A stretch of DNA of 64,000 nucleotides from positions 1,798,001-1,862,000 of the forward strand of contig NZ_CP097127.1 of assembly GCF_023330665.1 (NCBI RefSeq). Reading direction: 5' to 3'. The position numbers and the translations under genes are program-made. This DNA is from Conexibacter sp. S30A1. Its GTDB lineage: Bacteria; Actinomycetota; Thermoleophilia; Solirubrobacterales; Solirubrobacteraceae. Shown in pieces: positions 30,731 through 38,781 of this stretch (its first letter is position 1; each line of letters begins with the position of its first letter). The notes beneath the pieces were generated by a model. It saw nothing but the letters and a program-made list of their open reading frames with translations. It was not told where the DNA came from and searched no databases.

Positions 30731-31657
30731 ATGGCAGAGCACCCGATCCCGAGCGATCGCGCGCGCAGCCTCGTGCGCGGCGGCTACGACCTGCACGTGC
30801 ACATCGCGCCGGACTTCACGGAGCGGATCATCGACGACATCGGGCTCGCACGCCGTTGCCTGGAGCTCGGGATCGCCGGCTTCCAGATGAAGTCGCACTA
30901 CACCGCCACCGCCGAGCGCGCCGCGACCGTGAGCGCCGCGGTGCCAGGCGTGCGGGCGATCGGCGCGATCGTCCTGAACCGTGCGGTGGGCGGGATCAAC
31001 CCGCTGGCCGTTGAGGTCGCCGCCCGTGAAGGCGCCCGCACGGTCTGGATGCCAACCGTCAACTCCAGGGGTGAGATGGAGGAGGTGCACAGCTTCCCGG
31101 CCGGGGCGCCGATGCCCGTGTGGATGCGCTTCGAGGTCGCCCTTCGAGAGGCAGGCGTGCAGGCAGAGCCGGTGGCGGTGCTAGACCCAATCAGCGGTGA
31201 GCTCCTGCCGGAGGTCCGGGAGGTGCTGGCGGTGGCGGCACGTCATCAGCTGGTGCTGGCCACCGGCCACCTGTCGCGTGCGGAGATCTTCGCGGTGGTC
31301 GACGGCGCGCTGGCGGCTGGGATTCGCGATGTGGTCGTCACCCACCCGGAGTTCCCCTCTCAGAGCCTGAGTATCCAAGACCAGGTGACGCTCACCGAGC
31401 GCGGCGCGCTGATGGAGCGCTGCTTCACCACCCCCTACACACGCAAGGTGAGCTGGGAGCACGTCTGGGAGGGTGTGCGTGCGACAGGAGTTGCGCGCAA
31501 CGTGCTCTCGACCGACCTCGGCCAGGTGTTCAACCCACCGGTCGAGGATGGCCTGGCGCTGTTCGCAGACCAGGCGCTCAGAGCCGGGTTCAGCGAGGAG
31601 GAGATCCACACGATGGTTGTCACAAACACCCGCAGGCTCGCGGGAGAGCCGCTGTGA
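30731..31657 (+). CDS. DUF6282-type metal-dependent hydrolase
   Basis: A 308-residue amidohydrolase-like TIM barrel. The HxH metal pair is GYDLHVHIAPDF (about 18-29). Later metal candidates are MKSHYTA, LATGHLSRAE and VVTHPEFPSQ, and the final Asp lies in VLSTDLGQ. It resembles proteins annotated as DUF6282, with no experimentally known reaction that I can name. It is first in a four-gene operon and overlaps the next gene by GTGA. In analogous protocatechuate 4,5-cleavage pathways the lactonase LigI is also an amidohydrolase, so opening a pyrone-type lactone is an attractive but unproven role. Confidence 0.75.
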   Translation: MAEHPIPSDRARSLVRGGYDLHVHIAPDFTERIIDDIGLARRCLELGIAGFQMKSHYTATAERAATVSAAVPGVRAIGAIVLNRAVGGINPLAVEVAAREGARTVWMPTVNSRGEMEEVHSFPAGAPMPVWMRFEVALREAGVQAEPVAVLDPISGELLPEVREVLAVAARHQLVLATGHLSRAEIFAVVDGALAAGIRDVVVTHPEFPSQSLSIQDQVTLTERGALMERCFTTPYTRKVSWEHVWEGVRATGVARNVLSTDLGQVFNPPVEDGLALFADQALRAGFSEEEIHTMVVTNTRRLAGEPL

Positions 31658-32367
31658 GCCGGCGCATCCAGGTAATCGGGGCGCACGCCGCGGACTTCGT
31701 CTGGCGCGCCGGTGGCGCGATCGCCAAGACCGTCGAGCGGGGTGGCGTGGCCGAGGTGGTCGCACTCTCATACGGCGAGCGCGGCGAGTCCGGCGAGCTC
31801 TGGAAGCAGCCCGGCCAGACGGTCGAGAACGTCAAGCGCGCCCGCCACGAGGAGGCGCAGGCGGCCTGCGCCGAGCTCGGTGCGAGCTTCCGGGCGCTCG
31901 ATCTGGGCGACTATCCGCTCGAGATCGGCGCCGCGGAGCTGCAGGCGATCGCCGAGGTGATCCGCGAGTTCGCGCCGGACGTGCTCGTCACACACACGGA
32001 CACGGACCCGTTCAACCCTGACCACCCGGTCGCCTTCCGGGCCGTTGACCGCGCCCGCTCGCTGGCCGCCGGCGCCGGTGTGCAGAGCGCCTTTGCGACC
32101 GTCAAGCCACCGGCGCTCTACCTGTTTGAGCCCCACCAGCCCGAGCTGTGCAACTTCACCCCCACCACGTTCGTTGACATCACCTCGGTGTTTGAGCGCA
32201 AGCGTGCGGCCATGGCGCACATGAAAGCCCAGGCCTACCTTCAGACCTACTACGCACAGCGCGCCGAGCATCGCGCCAACCACGCCCGCCGGGCCAGCGG
32301 CAACGCCGAGGTCCGCTACGCGGAGGCCTTCCAGCGCGTGATCCCGCAGGTGGTGAGCGAGCTGTGA
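31654..32367 (+). CDS. PIG-L family protein, GalB-like 4-oxalomesaconate hydratase
   Basis: A 237-residue PIG-L/LmbE-fold protein. The usual AHPDD metal motif is replaced by GAHAADFVWRAGG (9-21), as in the GalB branch, and THTDTDPFNPDHP (113-125) carries the second set of ligands. GalB of Pseudomonas hydrates 4-oxalomesaconate in gallate/protocatechuate breakdown although its fold is that of deacetylases. The next gene encodes the aldolase for the product of that reaction, which strengthens the call. It overlaps both neighbours by four bases. A sugar deacetylase role is less likely given the altered motif. Confidence 0.75.
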   Translation: MSRRIQVIGAHAADFVWRAGGAIAKTVERGGVAEVVALSYGERGESGELWKQPGQTVENVKRARHEEAQAACAELGASFRALDLGDYPLEIGAAELQAIAEVIREFAPDVLVTHTDTDPFNPDHPVAFRAVDRARSLAAGAGVQSAFATVKPPALYLFEPHQPELCNFTPTTFVDITSVFERKRAAMAHMKAQAYLQTYYAQRAEHRANHARRASGNAEVRYAEAFQRVIPQVVSEL

Positions 32368-33044
32368 GCGAGCGGGCGCATGAGGTTGTTGGCGGCGGCC
32401 CGCTGGCCGCCGCCACCCCCGCGCAGCTCAGCGAGCTGGCCCGCCTCGGCTCAGCGACCGTGTACGAGGCCGGCGGCCGGCGTGACTACGTGGACGCCGA
32501 TCTGCGCCAGATCGTGCCCGGCTCGCGCGCGGCGGGCCCGGCCCGCACCGTGCTCTGTGCCCAGGACGACAATCTGATGGTGCACGCCGTTATGGCGGAG
32601 GCACAGCCTGGCGAGGTGCTGGTGCTGACCATGCCCGAGCCCCGCCCGGTGGCACTGGTCGGCGACCTTTTGGCAACCCAGGCGCGGGCGGCCGGTGTCG
32701 CCGCCATCCTGATCGACGCCGCGGTCCGTGACGTCGAGGAGCTCGCACAGATGGGCCTGCCGATCTGGGCGCGTTGGGTGCGCGTCAAGGGGGCCCTCAA
32801 GGCCACAGCCGGACGGATCAACGTGCCGGTGAGTGTCGGCGCCGCCCAGATCAGGCCCGGCGACATCCTGGTGCTGGACGGCGACGGGGTGGCCGTGGTC
32901 GAGCGCGAGCGTGCGACAGAGGTGCTCACGGCGTCGCTTGAGCGCGAGCACAAGGAGCAGATCAAGCGCGAGCGGCTAAGAGCCGGCGCAAAGTCATACG
33001 ACCTGGACGGGCTGCGGTCCGTCGTGGAGGCACAACTGCAATGA
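32364..33044 (+). CDS. 4-carboxy-4-hydroxy-2-oxoadipate aldolase (RraA-like, GalC/LigK type)
   Basis: A 226-residue RraA-fold protein of normal length for the class II HMG/CHA aldolases. GDLLATQARAAGVAAILID (100-118) forms the pyruvate-binding loop. Arg122-Asp123 in AAVRDVEEL is the conserved catalytic/metal pair. The enzyme would split 4-carboxy-4-hydroxy-2-oxoadipate into pyruvate and oxaloacetate, the final step after GalB. The GTG start overlaps the upstream stop. Regulatory RraA proteins share the fold, but the catabolic operon makes the aldolase role much more likely. Confidence 0.82.
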   Translation: MSERAHEVVGGGPLAAATPAQLSELARLGSATVYEAGGRRDYVDADLRQIVPGSRAAGPARTVLCAQDDNLMVHAVMAEAQPGEVLVLTMPEPRPVALVGDLLATQARAAGVAAILIDAAVRDVEELAQMGLPIWARWVRVKGALKATAGRINVPVSVGAAQIRPGDILVLDGDGVAVVERERATEVLTASLEREHKEQIKRERLRAGAKSYDLDGLRSVVEAQLQ

Positions 33045-34012
33045 GCGAGCTGCGAGCACCGGACATCGCCCACCTCGGGCCGATCGAGCTCTTCACCCCG
33101 AAGCCCCAGGAGAGCGTCGACTTCTTCACCGAGATGATGGGCATGGAGGTCGAGCACCGCCACGGCCAGTCCGTTTACCTGCGCGGCTGGGATGACTACC
33201 AGCGCTGGTCGCTGAAGCTCACCGAAGCAGCAAGGGCGGGCATGGGGTACTGCGGCCTGCGCACCTGGAGCGATGAGGCGCTCGAGCGCCGTGTGGCGCT
33301 GATCGAGGCGGCCGGGCTCGGGCGCGGCTGGGAGGACTCGGGCGATGACGGCATCGGCAGAGCCTTCCACTTCCAGGATCCCGAAGGGCACCGCTTCAAG
33401 CTCTACAGCGAGGTGGAGCGCTACGTCAAGCCGGTTCCGACCGACTTCAAGAACGTCCACGGCAAGCAGCCCAACCGGGCCGTGGCGGTCAAGCGCTTTG
33501 ACCACCTGAACATCCTCGCCGGCGATGTCCGCGCCCAGCGCGACTTCGCCACCGGCGTGCTCGGCTACCGCGAGTACGAGCGCATCGAGCTGAACGACGG
33601 CACGCTCGGCGGCTCCTGGCTCTCGGTCACGATCGCCGCGCACGAGCTGATCTACACGCGCGACGCCTATGCGGCCGAGGGCGCCCACGGGCGGCTGCAC
33701 CACGCCGCCTTCTGGGTGGACACGCGCGAGGAGTGCCTGCGCGCCGCCGACATCTGGATCGAGAACGAGGTCTACGTGGAGTTCGCGCCCTCCAAGCACA
33801 ACGTCGCCCAGGGGTTCTTTCTCTACGGCTACGAGCCGGGCGGTAACCGCGTAGAGGTCACCAGCGGCGGACGCCTGGTCTACGCGCCGGACGAGCCGTG
33901 CGTGATCTGGACTGAGAGCGACCGAGCCAAGGGCCAAGCCTGGCACAACCCGACCGTCCACACCTTCCACACGTACGGCACCCCGGTCTTCGAGCCGCGC
34001 CAGAGCGCCTGA
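33041..34012 (+). CDS. Type I extradiol ring-cleavage dioxygenase (VOC family)
   Basis: A 323-residue two-domain VOC protein. The likely iron or manganese ligands are His155 (FDHLNIL), His220 or His221 (LHHAAFW) and Glu272 (NRVEV). Asn157 and His201 match second-sphere residues of homoprotocatechuate 2,3-dioxygenase, the nearest family by pattern. It opens a catechol-type ring next to the hydroxyls. Gallate and protocatechuate 4,5-pathways normally use the unrelated LigAB/GalA type, so this pairing with GalB/GalC-like enzymes is unusual. It is last in the operon, coupled by ATGA, and followed by a terminator. Confidence 0.82.
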   Translation: MSELRAPDIAHLGPIELFTPKPQESVDFFTEMMGMEVEHRHGQSVYLRGWDDYQRWSLKLTEAARAGMGYCGLRTWSDEALERRVALIEAAGLGRGWEDSGDDGIGRAFHFQDPEGHRFKLYSEVERYVKPVPTDFKNVHGKQPNRAVAVKRFDHLNILAGDVRAQRDFATGVLGYREYERIELNDGTLGGSWLSVTIAAHELIYTRDAYAAEGAHGRLHHAAFWVDTREECLRAADIWIENEVYVEFAPSKHNVAQGFFLYGYEPGGNRVEVTSGGRLVYAPDEPCVIWTESDRAKGQAWHNPTVHTFHTYGTPVFEPRQSA

Positions 34013-34023
34013 GCACAAACACA

Positions 34024-34056
34024 CCGGCGCGACAACCGTGTGGGTTGCCGCGCCGG
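34024..34056 (+). terminator. Terminator hairpin of the ring-cleavage operon
   Basis: A 14-bp stem with one A-C mismatch closes a GTGTG loop, starting 11 bases after the last stop codon. The arms begin CCGGCGCG and end CGCGCCGG. No U-tract. Confidence 0.75.
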
Positions 34057-34176
34057 CGCATGAGGAGAGAGGGTCTGCTTGAGCATCTGCGCCCGCGGCC
34101 CGCGGGCGCTGCTTCTGATGAACGCTATCGGCGCCCCACCTCGGCGCCTTGAGCCGCGGCTTGCAGGTTGCGCTGC

Positions 34177-35340
34177 TCAGCCCATGAAGCCGACCCCGCC
34201 GGAGGGCGTCGTCGACGTGGTCGTGGTCGTCCCGCCCGTGGTCGTGGTGGTGGTCGGCGTGGTGGTGGTCGGCGTGGTCGTGGTCGGCGTGGTCGTGGTC
34301 GGCGTGGTCGTGGTCGGCGTGGTCGTGGTCGGCGTGGTCGCCGCCGCGGTCACCGTGAAACCGACAACCACGACCGTCGGCGCGCTGATGTAGCTCACCG
34401 ACACCGTGTCCCCGCTGGCGAGGTTGCCGCTTGCCAGCGCCTGGGCCAGCGGCGTGCCGACCGTTGCCGGGAAGCTCAGCGTCTGTCCGTTGGCGGCCAG
34501 CAGCGTGAAGCCGCTCCCGCCCGCGGTGACCGACTGGACGGTGCCAGTGGCCGTGAGCTCACCGGGCACCGTCACGGCTTGGGCGATCATCGTGCCCTGC
34601 GGGGTGGTGGTGTAGAGCACGTGCACGGGAACGCCCATCGGCACACCTGCCAGGTTGACACCGGCGCCGTACTGAAAGCCTGAGGTGAAGCCGGCGGTCG
34701 TGGTCGCCCTCAGCACGGACGGCAGGAAATGGTAGCGGCGAAAGCGCGGGTTGTAGGCGTCGGGGGCACCGTCATCAAGCCAGCCGGGGCCGCCCCTTCG
34801 GTCGCCACCGCCACCGCCATCCGAGGTGCCGAAGAAGCGCCCATCGATGTTCATGAAGATGTGCACGCCGGGGTTGTCATACAGGGTCACCTCCTGCGGA
34901 CCAACACCGGGACCGCGAGCGATCTCGTGGTGGCGCAGCAGATAGCGGATCACACCCGCGTCGTTGGGCACACCACTGCCCGCTGGCCACAGGCCGGCAC
35001 CCCTGAGCACCGCCGCCACCGACCCGGAACAGTCAAAGCCGCGCCTGCGGCCGTTGTAGCCGGGCCCCCGCTCACCGACGCTGGCGATCCCGGCCTGGGC
35101 ATGACCACCGCCCCAAACGTACGGGTAGTCGCCGCGAGCCAGGCGGTTGGCGGCCACCGTGAGCGCATGGATTACCCCGGTCGGGCGACCGGGCCTCTGG
35201 ACGGTGAACGAATATGTCCCGAGCGAGCTGAGTGTGCCGGTGAACTGCCGCGACACCGGCACAGGCGGAGTGGCCAGCGCTGCGGCGGGGAGAGCCAGAC
35301 AGGCGGCGACTGGGGCGATGCTTGGCAGCAGGCGGCGCAC
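34177..35340 (-). CDS. Secreted NlpC/P60-like protein with Thr-Pro repeat tail
   Basis: A 387-residue protein from GTG 35340 (a TTG at 35385 is also open). It has a signal peptide (RRLLPSIAPVAACLALPAAALA). A cell-wall hydrolase-like core has a Cys in RRRGFDCSGSVAAVL and a His in NPGVHIFM, preceded by YPYVWGGGH, the pattern of NlpC/P60 cysteine peptidases. A beta-rich region (about 265-350) follows. The tail repeats PTTTT six times and ends SGGVGFMG. Thr/Pro tails usually span the cell wall or are glycosylated. It probably acts on peptidoglycan or another wall polymer; the substrate is unproven. Confidence 0.72.
   Translation of the reverse strand: MRRLLPSIAPVAACLALPAAALATPPVPVSRQFTGTLSSLGTYSFTVQRPGRPTGVIHALTVAANRLARGDYPYVWGGGHAQAGIASVGERGPGYNGRRRGFDCSGSVAAVLRGAGLWPAGSGVPNDAGVIRYLLRHHEIARGPGVGPQEVTLYDNPGVHIFMNIDGRFFGTSDGGGGGDRRGGPGWLDDGAPDAYNPRFRRYHFLPSVLRATTTAGFTSGFQYGAGVNLAGVPMGVPVHVLYTTTPQGTMIAQAVTVPGELTATGTVQSVTAGGSGFTLLAANGQTLSFPATVGTPLAQALASGNLASGDTVSVSYISAPTVVVVGFTVTAAATTPTTTTPTTTTPTTTTPTTTTPTTTTPTTTTTTGGTTTTTSTTPSGGVGFMG
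34255..34344. repeat. 15-bp tandem repeat encoding PTTTT units
   Basis: Six consecutive units of CGGCGTGGTCGTGGT (first and last imperfect) encode the PTTTT repeats on the minus strand. Copy number could change by slippage. The opposite strand is also open and would read as VVVVG repeats, but that is an artefact. Confidence 0.9.
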
Positions 35341-35404
35341 CCCAAAGGTATCGGCAGCAGCGCCACCGGACTTCAGCCCTGTCAAACACCTTTGACCGCC
35401 GCGC

Positions 35405-35476
35405 TCAGGCGGGCTCGACGGCAGACGACCCCGCCCAGATGTTGACGTTCCCCTCCTGGGCGTGGCGGTCGCTCAG
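35405..35476 (-). pseudogene. Aldo/keto reductase C-terminal fossil
   Basis: Read on the minus strand, these 24 codons give LSDRHAQEGNVNIWAGSS followed by AVEPA and a TGA. The intact aldo/keto reductase at 62071-63117 ends IDRYAQEGHVNMWAGSAAV then TPA; about 16 of 22 aligned residues are identical. Nothing upstream of the fossil continues the protein, because kdgK occupies that sequence in another frame with its stop overlapping the fossil by four bases. The remainder of the reductase has been lost. It marks a likely rearrangement junction at the 3' end of the uronide operon. Confidence 0.75.
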
Positions 35477-36570
35477 CGGGCGACGTGCGAGGCTTCGCCA
35501 CGGACGAGGCGCTGGACCTCTGCGAGTGTGGCCATCGAGCTGTCGCCTGGGGTGGTCATGGCCAGCGCGCCGTGCGCGACACCGTAGCTGAGCGCCAGCT
35601 GAAGCTCCTGGTTGTTGAGCAGGCCATAGATCAGGCCTGAGGCGAACGAGTCCCCGCCACCGATGCGGTCGAAGATCTCGAGGCGGTCAAGTCGCGGCCC
35701 GACCACAAAACCGGTTTTGGAGTGCGCGACAGCACCCCAGTCGTTCAGGCTCGCGCTGTGAACTTGCCGGATGGCGGTGGCCACCAACTGCAGGTTGGGG
35801 TGACGGTCCATGATCGCGGCAAGCAGCGCACGGTGCGCACCGGGATCAAGCCCGCTGCCCTGCTCGACGTGCGGGAGCTCCTGTCCGAGCGCCTGGCGTG
35901 GATCCCCGCCGACACCGAGCAGCACATCAGCCAGCGAGACAAGCTCACGGTTGACCTGCGCGGCGCGTTCGGGCCCACCGAGCGCCTGCCACAGCGACGG
36001 ACGGTAGTTGAGGTCATAGGAGATCACGGTGCCGTGCGCGCGGGCGGCGAGCATCGCCTCGCGCGCAACCGCCGACGTGCTCTCCGAAAGACCCGCGAAC
36101 ACACCGCCGCAGTGAAACCAGCGCACGCCCTCTGAAGCGAAGATCCGCTCCCAGTCAATCTCGCCCGGCTTCAGCTGCGAGACGGCTGTGTGACCGCGAT
36201 CTGACAAGCCGAGCGGCGGCCTGACCCCGTAGCCACGCTCAACGAAGTTAAGGCCATTACGAACACTGCGCCCAACTCCGTCATGCGCAACCCAGTTGAG
36301 CTGTGCCTGCCCCACACCACCCTGACCGATCAGGCCCTCAACAAGACGACCGAGCGGGTTGTCCGCAAGCGCGGTCACGATCCCCGTACGCAACCCGAAA
36401 CAGCGTGCAAGACCACGAACAACGTTGTACTCCCCGCCGCCCTCCCAAACCTCGAAGCTGCGAGCGGTCGCGATCCTTGAGGCACCCGGGTCAAACCGCA
36501 GCATCACCTCACCCAAAGCCACCGCATCCCAGCGACACACCTCCCGCGCCTTGATCGCCAGGCCGCTCAC
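35473..36570 (-). CDS. kdgK: 2-keto-3-deoxygluconate kinase (PfkB family)
   Basis: A 365-residue ribokinase-fold sugar kinase. The N-terminal strand is VALGEVMLRFDPG. The substrate region has EVWEGGGEYNVVRGLARCFG, and the C-terminal ATP/anion-hole motif is DRIGGGDSF (301-309) with catalytic Asp307. It would phosphorylate KDG to KDPG. The GTG start overlaps the stop of the KDPG aldolase gene (GTGA), and this is the last gene of the operon. Other PfkB sugar kinases are possible by sequence alone, but pairing with KDPG aldolase makes KDG the natural substrate. Confidence 0.85.
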   Translation of the reverse strand: MSGLAIKAREVCRWDAVALGEVMLRFDPGASRIATARSFEVWEGGGEYNVVRGLARCFGLRTGIVTALADNPLGRLVEGLIGQGGVGQAQLNWVAHDGVGRSVRNGLNFVERGYGVRPPLGLSDRGHTAVSQLKPGEIDWERIFASEGVRWFHCGGVFAGLSESTSAVAREAMLAARAHGTVISYDLNYRPSLWQALGGPERAAQVNRELVSLADVLLGVGGDPRQALGQELPHVEQGSGLDPGAHRALLAAIMDRHPNLQLVATAIRQVHSASLNDWGAVAHSKTGFVVGPRLDRLEIFDRIGGGDSFASGLIYGLLNNQELQLALSYGVAHGALAMTTPGDSSMATLAEVQRLVRGEASHVAR

Positions 36571-37229
36571 CGAAGCAGCATCCGGGCCGCGCGAGCGTTC
36601 TGCTCAATCTGCTCAAAGCGTCCCGCGCGAATCAGCTGAGGGGCCGCGATCCAGCTACCACCAACCGCAAGCACCCCGGGAGCAGAAGCCGCCTCGCTCA
36701 GGTTGCTCTGATCGATACCCCCGGTCGGGACAAACCGCATCTCCGGATACACCGCTGCAAGCGAGCGCAAAAACTCAACCCCACCCACCGTTCTAAACGG
36801 GAACACCTTCACCACACGCACACCGAAATGACGCAGCTGCTCCACCTCCGAAGCCGTGCCCGCCCCCGCAACAAACGGCAAACCACGCTCGCGTGCAGCC
36901 CGGATCACCTCAAAGTTGCTGCCCGGCGCCAACGCAAGCTGCGCGCCCGCCAACCTGGCCTGCTCAAGCTGATCAACCGAAAGCACCGTACCCGCAGCAA
37001 CAAACAAACCCTCAATCCCTGAAAGCGCCCTGATCGCCTCAACAGCCGCCGGCGTACGGAACGTGACCTCGATGCAATCGACCCCACCCCGCATCAACGC
37101 CCGCGCCGTGGCAACCGCCTGCACAGCATCATCAAAACTCACCAAAGGCAAGATGCGAGCAGCACCAAGCCGTTCCCGAACCCGCACCCAAGCCGCATCC
37201 TCACACACAACCGCTCGCCCACTACCCAT
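36567..37229 (-). CDS. eda: KDPG/KHG aldolase
   Basis: A 220-residue class I aldolase. Glu54 in DCIEVTFRTP is the general acid/base, and Lys141 in RVVKVFPF is the Schiff-base lysine. LALAPGSNFEV and FVPTGGI complete the phosphate site. It splits KDPG into pyruvate and glyceraldehyde-3-phosphate. A TTG one codon upstream is open, but the ATG at 37229 is preferred. It overlaps the GMC gene upstream and kdgK downstream, so the module is tightly coupled. Confidence 0.92.
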   Translation of the reverse strand: MGSGRAVVCEDAAWVRVRERLGAARILPLVSFDDAVQAVATARALMRGGVDCIEVTFRTPAAVEAIRALSGIEGLFVAAGTVLSVDQLEQARLAGAQLALAPGSNFEVIRAARERGLPFVAGAGTASEVEQLRHFGVRVVKVFPFRTVGGVEFLRSLAAVYPEMRFVPTGGIDQSNLSEAASAPGVLAVGGSWIAAPQLIRAGRFEQIEQNARAARMLLR

Positions 37230-38781
37230 CAATCACGCCAGTATCAATGACCCGCAGAGCGTTCGCCGCGATCGTCAACGCCGGATTCAAACCCGCCGAA
37301 GACGGAAACCCAGAACTATCAAGCAACCAAAGATTCCCAACGTCATGCGCACGACAATCACGATCTATCACACTCCTGCCCGGATCCTCACCCATCACCG
37401 CAGTACCACACATATGCGAGTTGGTCTCAATGCCCATCCGCTCCGTCAGAATCAACGGATAACCGGCTCGCTTCATCGTGCGGGTGACGCGCTTTAGCAG
37501 TTCAGCGTGGGAACTCAGGTTGTTGGACGTCCAGTCGACCCAGATCTTCCCGTTGCGGTCGAGCCTAACGCGGTTCTCGGGCTTCGGGACATCTTCGGTG
37601 GTCAGGTACAGGTCGACGCTGTGATTCGCGATGTATTTGAGCGCCAAGTCCGGCGCCCATGGCCGGGCTTCCTTGAGCATCGGCGCCTTCAGCTTGCCGA
37701 GCATCTGCACGTTCCCGAGAGGGAATTCCCGATCATTGCCGAGGTACCAGTCGTTGATGCCAAGCGTCTTCTGGAACTCAACGTGGTTGGTGCGTCGCGG
37801 ATCCACAGCCATGAAGAATGTGCTGGCGTGCACCATGTAGTTGGTGCCAACCAGCATCGAGGAGTTTGCAAGGCCGTTCGGGTGCCTTGCGGAGCCGGAG
37901 CGCAGCAGCAGCGCGGTTGAGTTCGCCGCACCGGCCGCGAGGATGAAGCGCTCGGCACGGATCCTGAGTTCCCGCCCATCGCGTACGGCCTCGAGCTCCG
38001 TGACCGTTCGCCCGTCTGGGGTCGTGCCGATGCGCTTGACGAGCGTGCGTGTGATCAGCTTTACGGTCGGGCTCTCCAGCGCCGGCGTGATGGCGCGAGT
38101 CTCGGCATCGTTTTTGGCGCCAAGTCTGCACGGGTACCCATCGCAGGTCTGGCAACGGATGCAGCGTCCGTCGGGGCGCAGGTCGACACCCATCGGCATA
38201 TGAAACGGGTGCAGCCCCTGCGCGTTCAGCGAGTCGGCGAGTGCTGCCAGGTCCGGCTCATGCTCGAGCTCGGGGTATGGTGCGTCGGCTGATCTCCACG
38301 GAGCGGTGGGGTCGCCTTCGCCGTTGCCGTGGACTCCGTATATCTTCTCGGCTTGGCAGTAGTAGGGTTCGATTTCGCTGTACTCAAACGGCCACGCGGG
38401 GGAGATCCCGTCCGGGTGCCGGATGGCGCCGAAATCCTCAACGCGAAAGCGCGGCAGGCAGGCCCCATACACCTTCGTGTTGCCACCCACCCAGTAGTGC
38501 ACTCCCGGCAGGAAGGGCTTGCCGGTGCGTCCGTCGTACCAGAGCTCAGCGTTCTTATAGCGCTTCTCCGCAAAGACAGCCGCCGCGGACCAGTTCTGCT
38601 CCTCACGCGGAAGGAAGTCGCCGCGCTCGATGACGAGCACCCGGCGGCCGGTGTCTCTGAGCGCAAACGCTGCGGTTGCTCCACCCATCCCCGAGCCGAT
38701 GATCGCTATGTCGCAGTCGATGTGGTCGCTGTCCAGCGAGCCGACGACCGGTGGCTGGTCACTGCCAAAGGGGTCGGTCAT
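37222..38781 (-). CDS. GMC-family FAD oxidoreductase, cysteine-rich type
   Basis: A 519-residue flavoprotein. The FAD motif is IAIIGSGMGGATAAFAL (about 25-41), followed by WYDGRTGKPFLPGVHYWVGG. The active-site pair is His456 (SHMCGTAVMG) and Asn499 (GLNPALTI). Near residue 208 it carries CIRCQTCDGYPC, a four-Cys cluster that may bind a metal. Relatives oxidise sugars, for example glucoside 3-dehydrogenases and fructose or gluconate dehydrogenases. No signal peptide is seen. Within this operon it may oxidise the sugar ring of an imported glycoside. The exact substrate is not readable. Confidence 0.83.
   Translation of the reverse strand: MTDPFGSDQPPVVGSLDSDHIDCDIAIIGSGMGGATAAFALRDTGRRVLVIERGDFLPREEQNWSAAAVFAEKRYKNAELWYDGRTGKPFLPGVHYWVGGNTKVYGACLPRFRVEDFGAIRHPDGISPAWPFEYSEIEPYYCQAEKIYGVHGNGEGDPTAPWRSADAPYPELEHEPDLAALADSLNAQGLHPFHMPMGVDLRPDGRCIRCQTCDGYPCRLGAKNDAETRAITPALESPTVKLITRTLVKRIGTTPDGRTVTELEAVRDGRELRIRAERFILAAGAANSTALLLRSGSARHPNGLANSSMLVGTNYMVHASTFFMAVDPRRTNHVEFQKTLGINDWYLGNDREFPLGNVQMLGKLKAPMLKEARPWAPDLALKYIANHSVDLYLTTEDVPKPENRVRLDRNGKIWVDWTSNNLSSHAELLKRVTRTMKRAGYPLILTERMGIETNSHMCGTAVMGEDPGRSVIDRDCRAHDVGNLWLLDSSGFPSSAGLNPALTIAANALRVIDTGVIDG

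Noticed and set aside
34240..34345. Repeat cluster considered as a CRISPR array
   Set aside because: Units are contiguous 15-mers without spacers and lie in frame within a protein tail.
34079..34393. Plus-strand open frame full of VVVVG repeats
   Set aside because: It is the opposite strand of the PTTTT repeat in the secreted protein; the repeat unit keeps both strands open and no ribosome site or signal is present.
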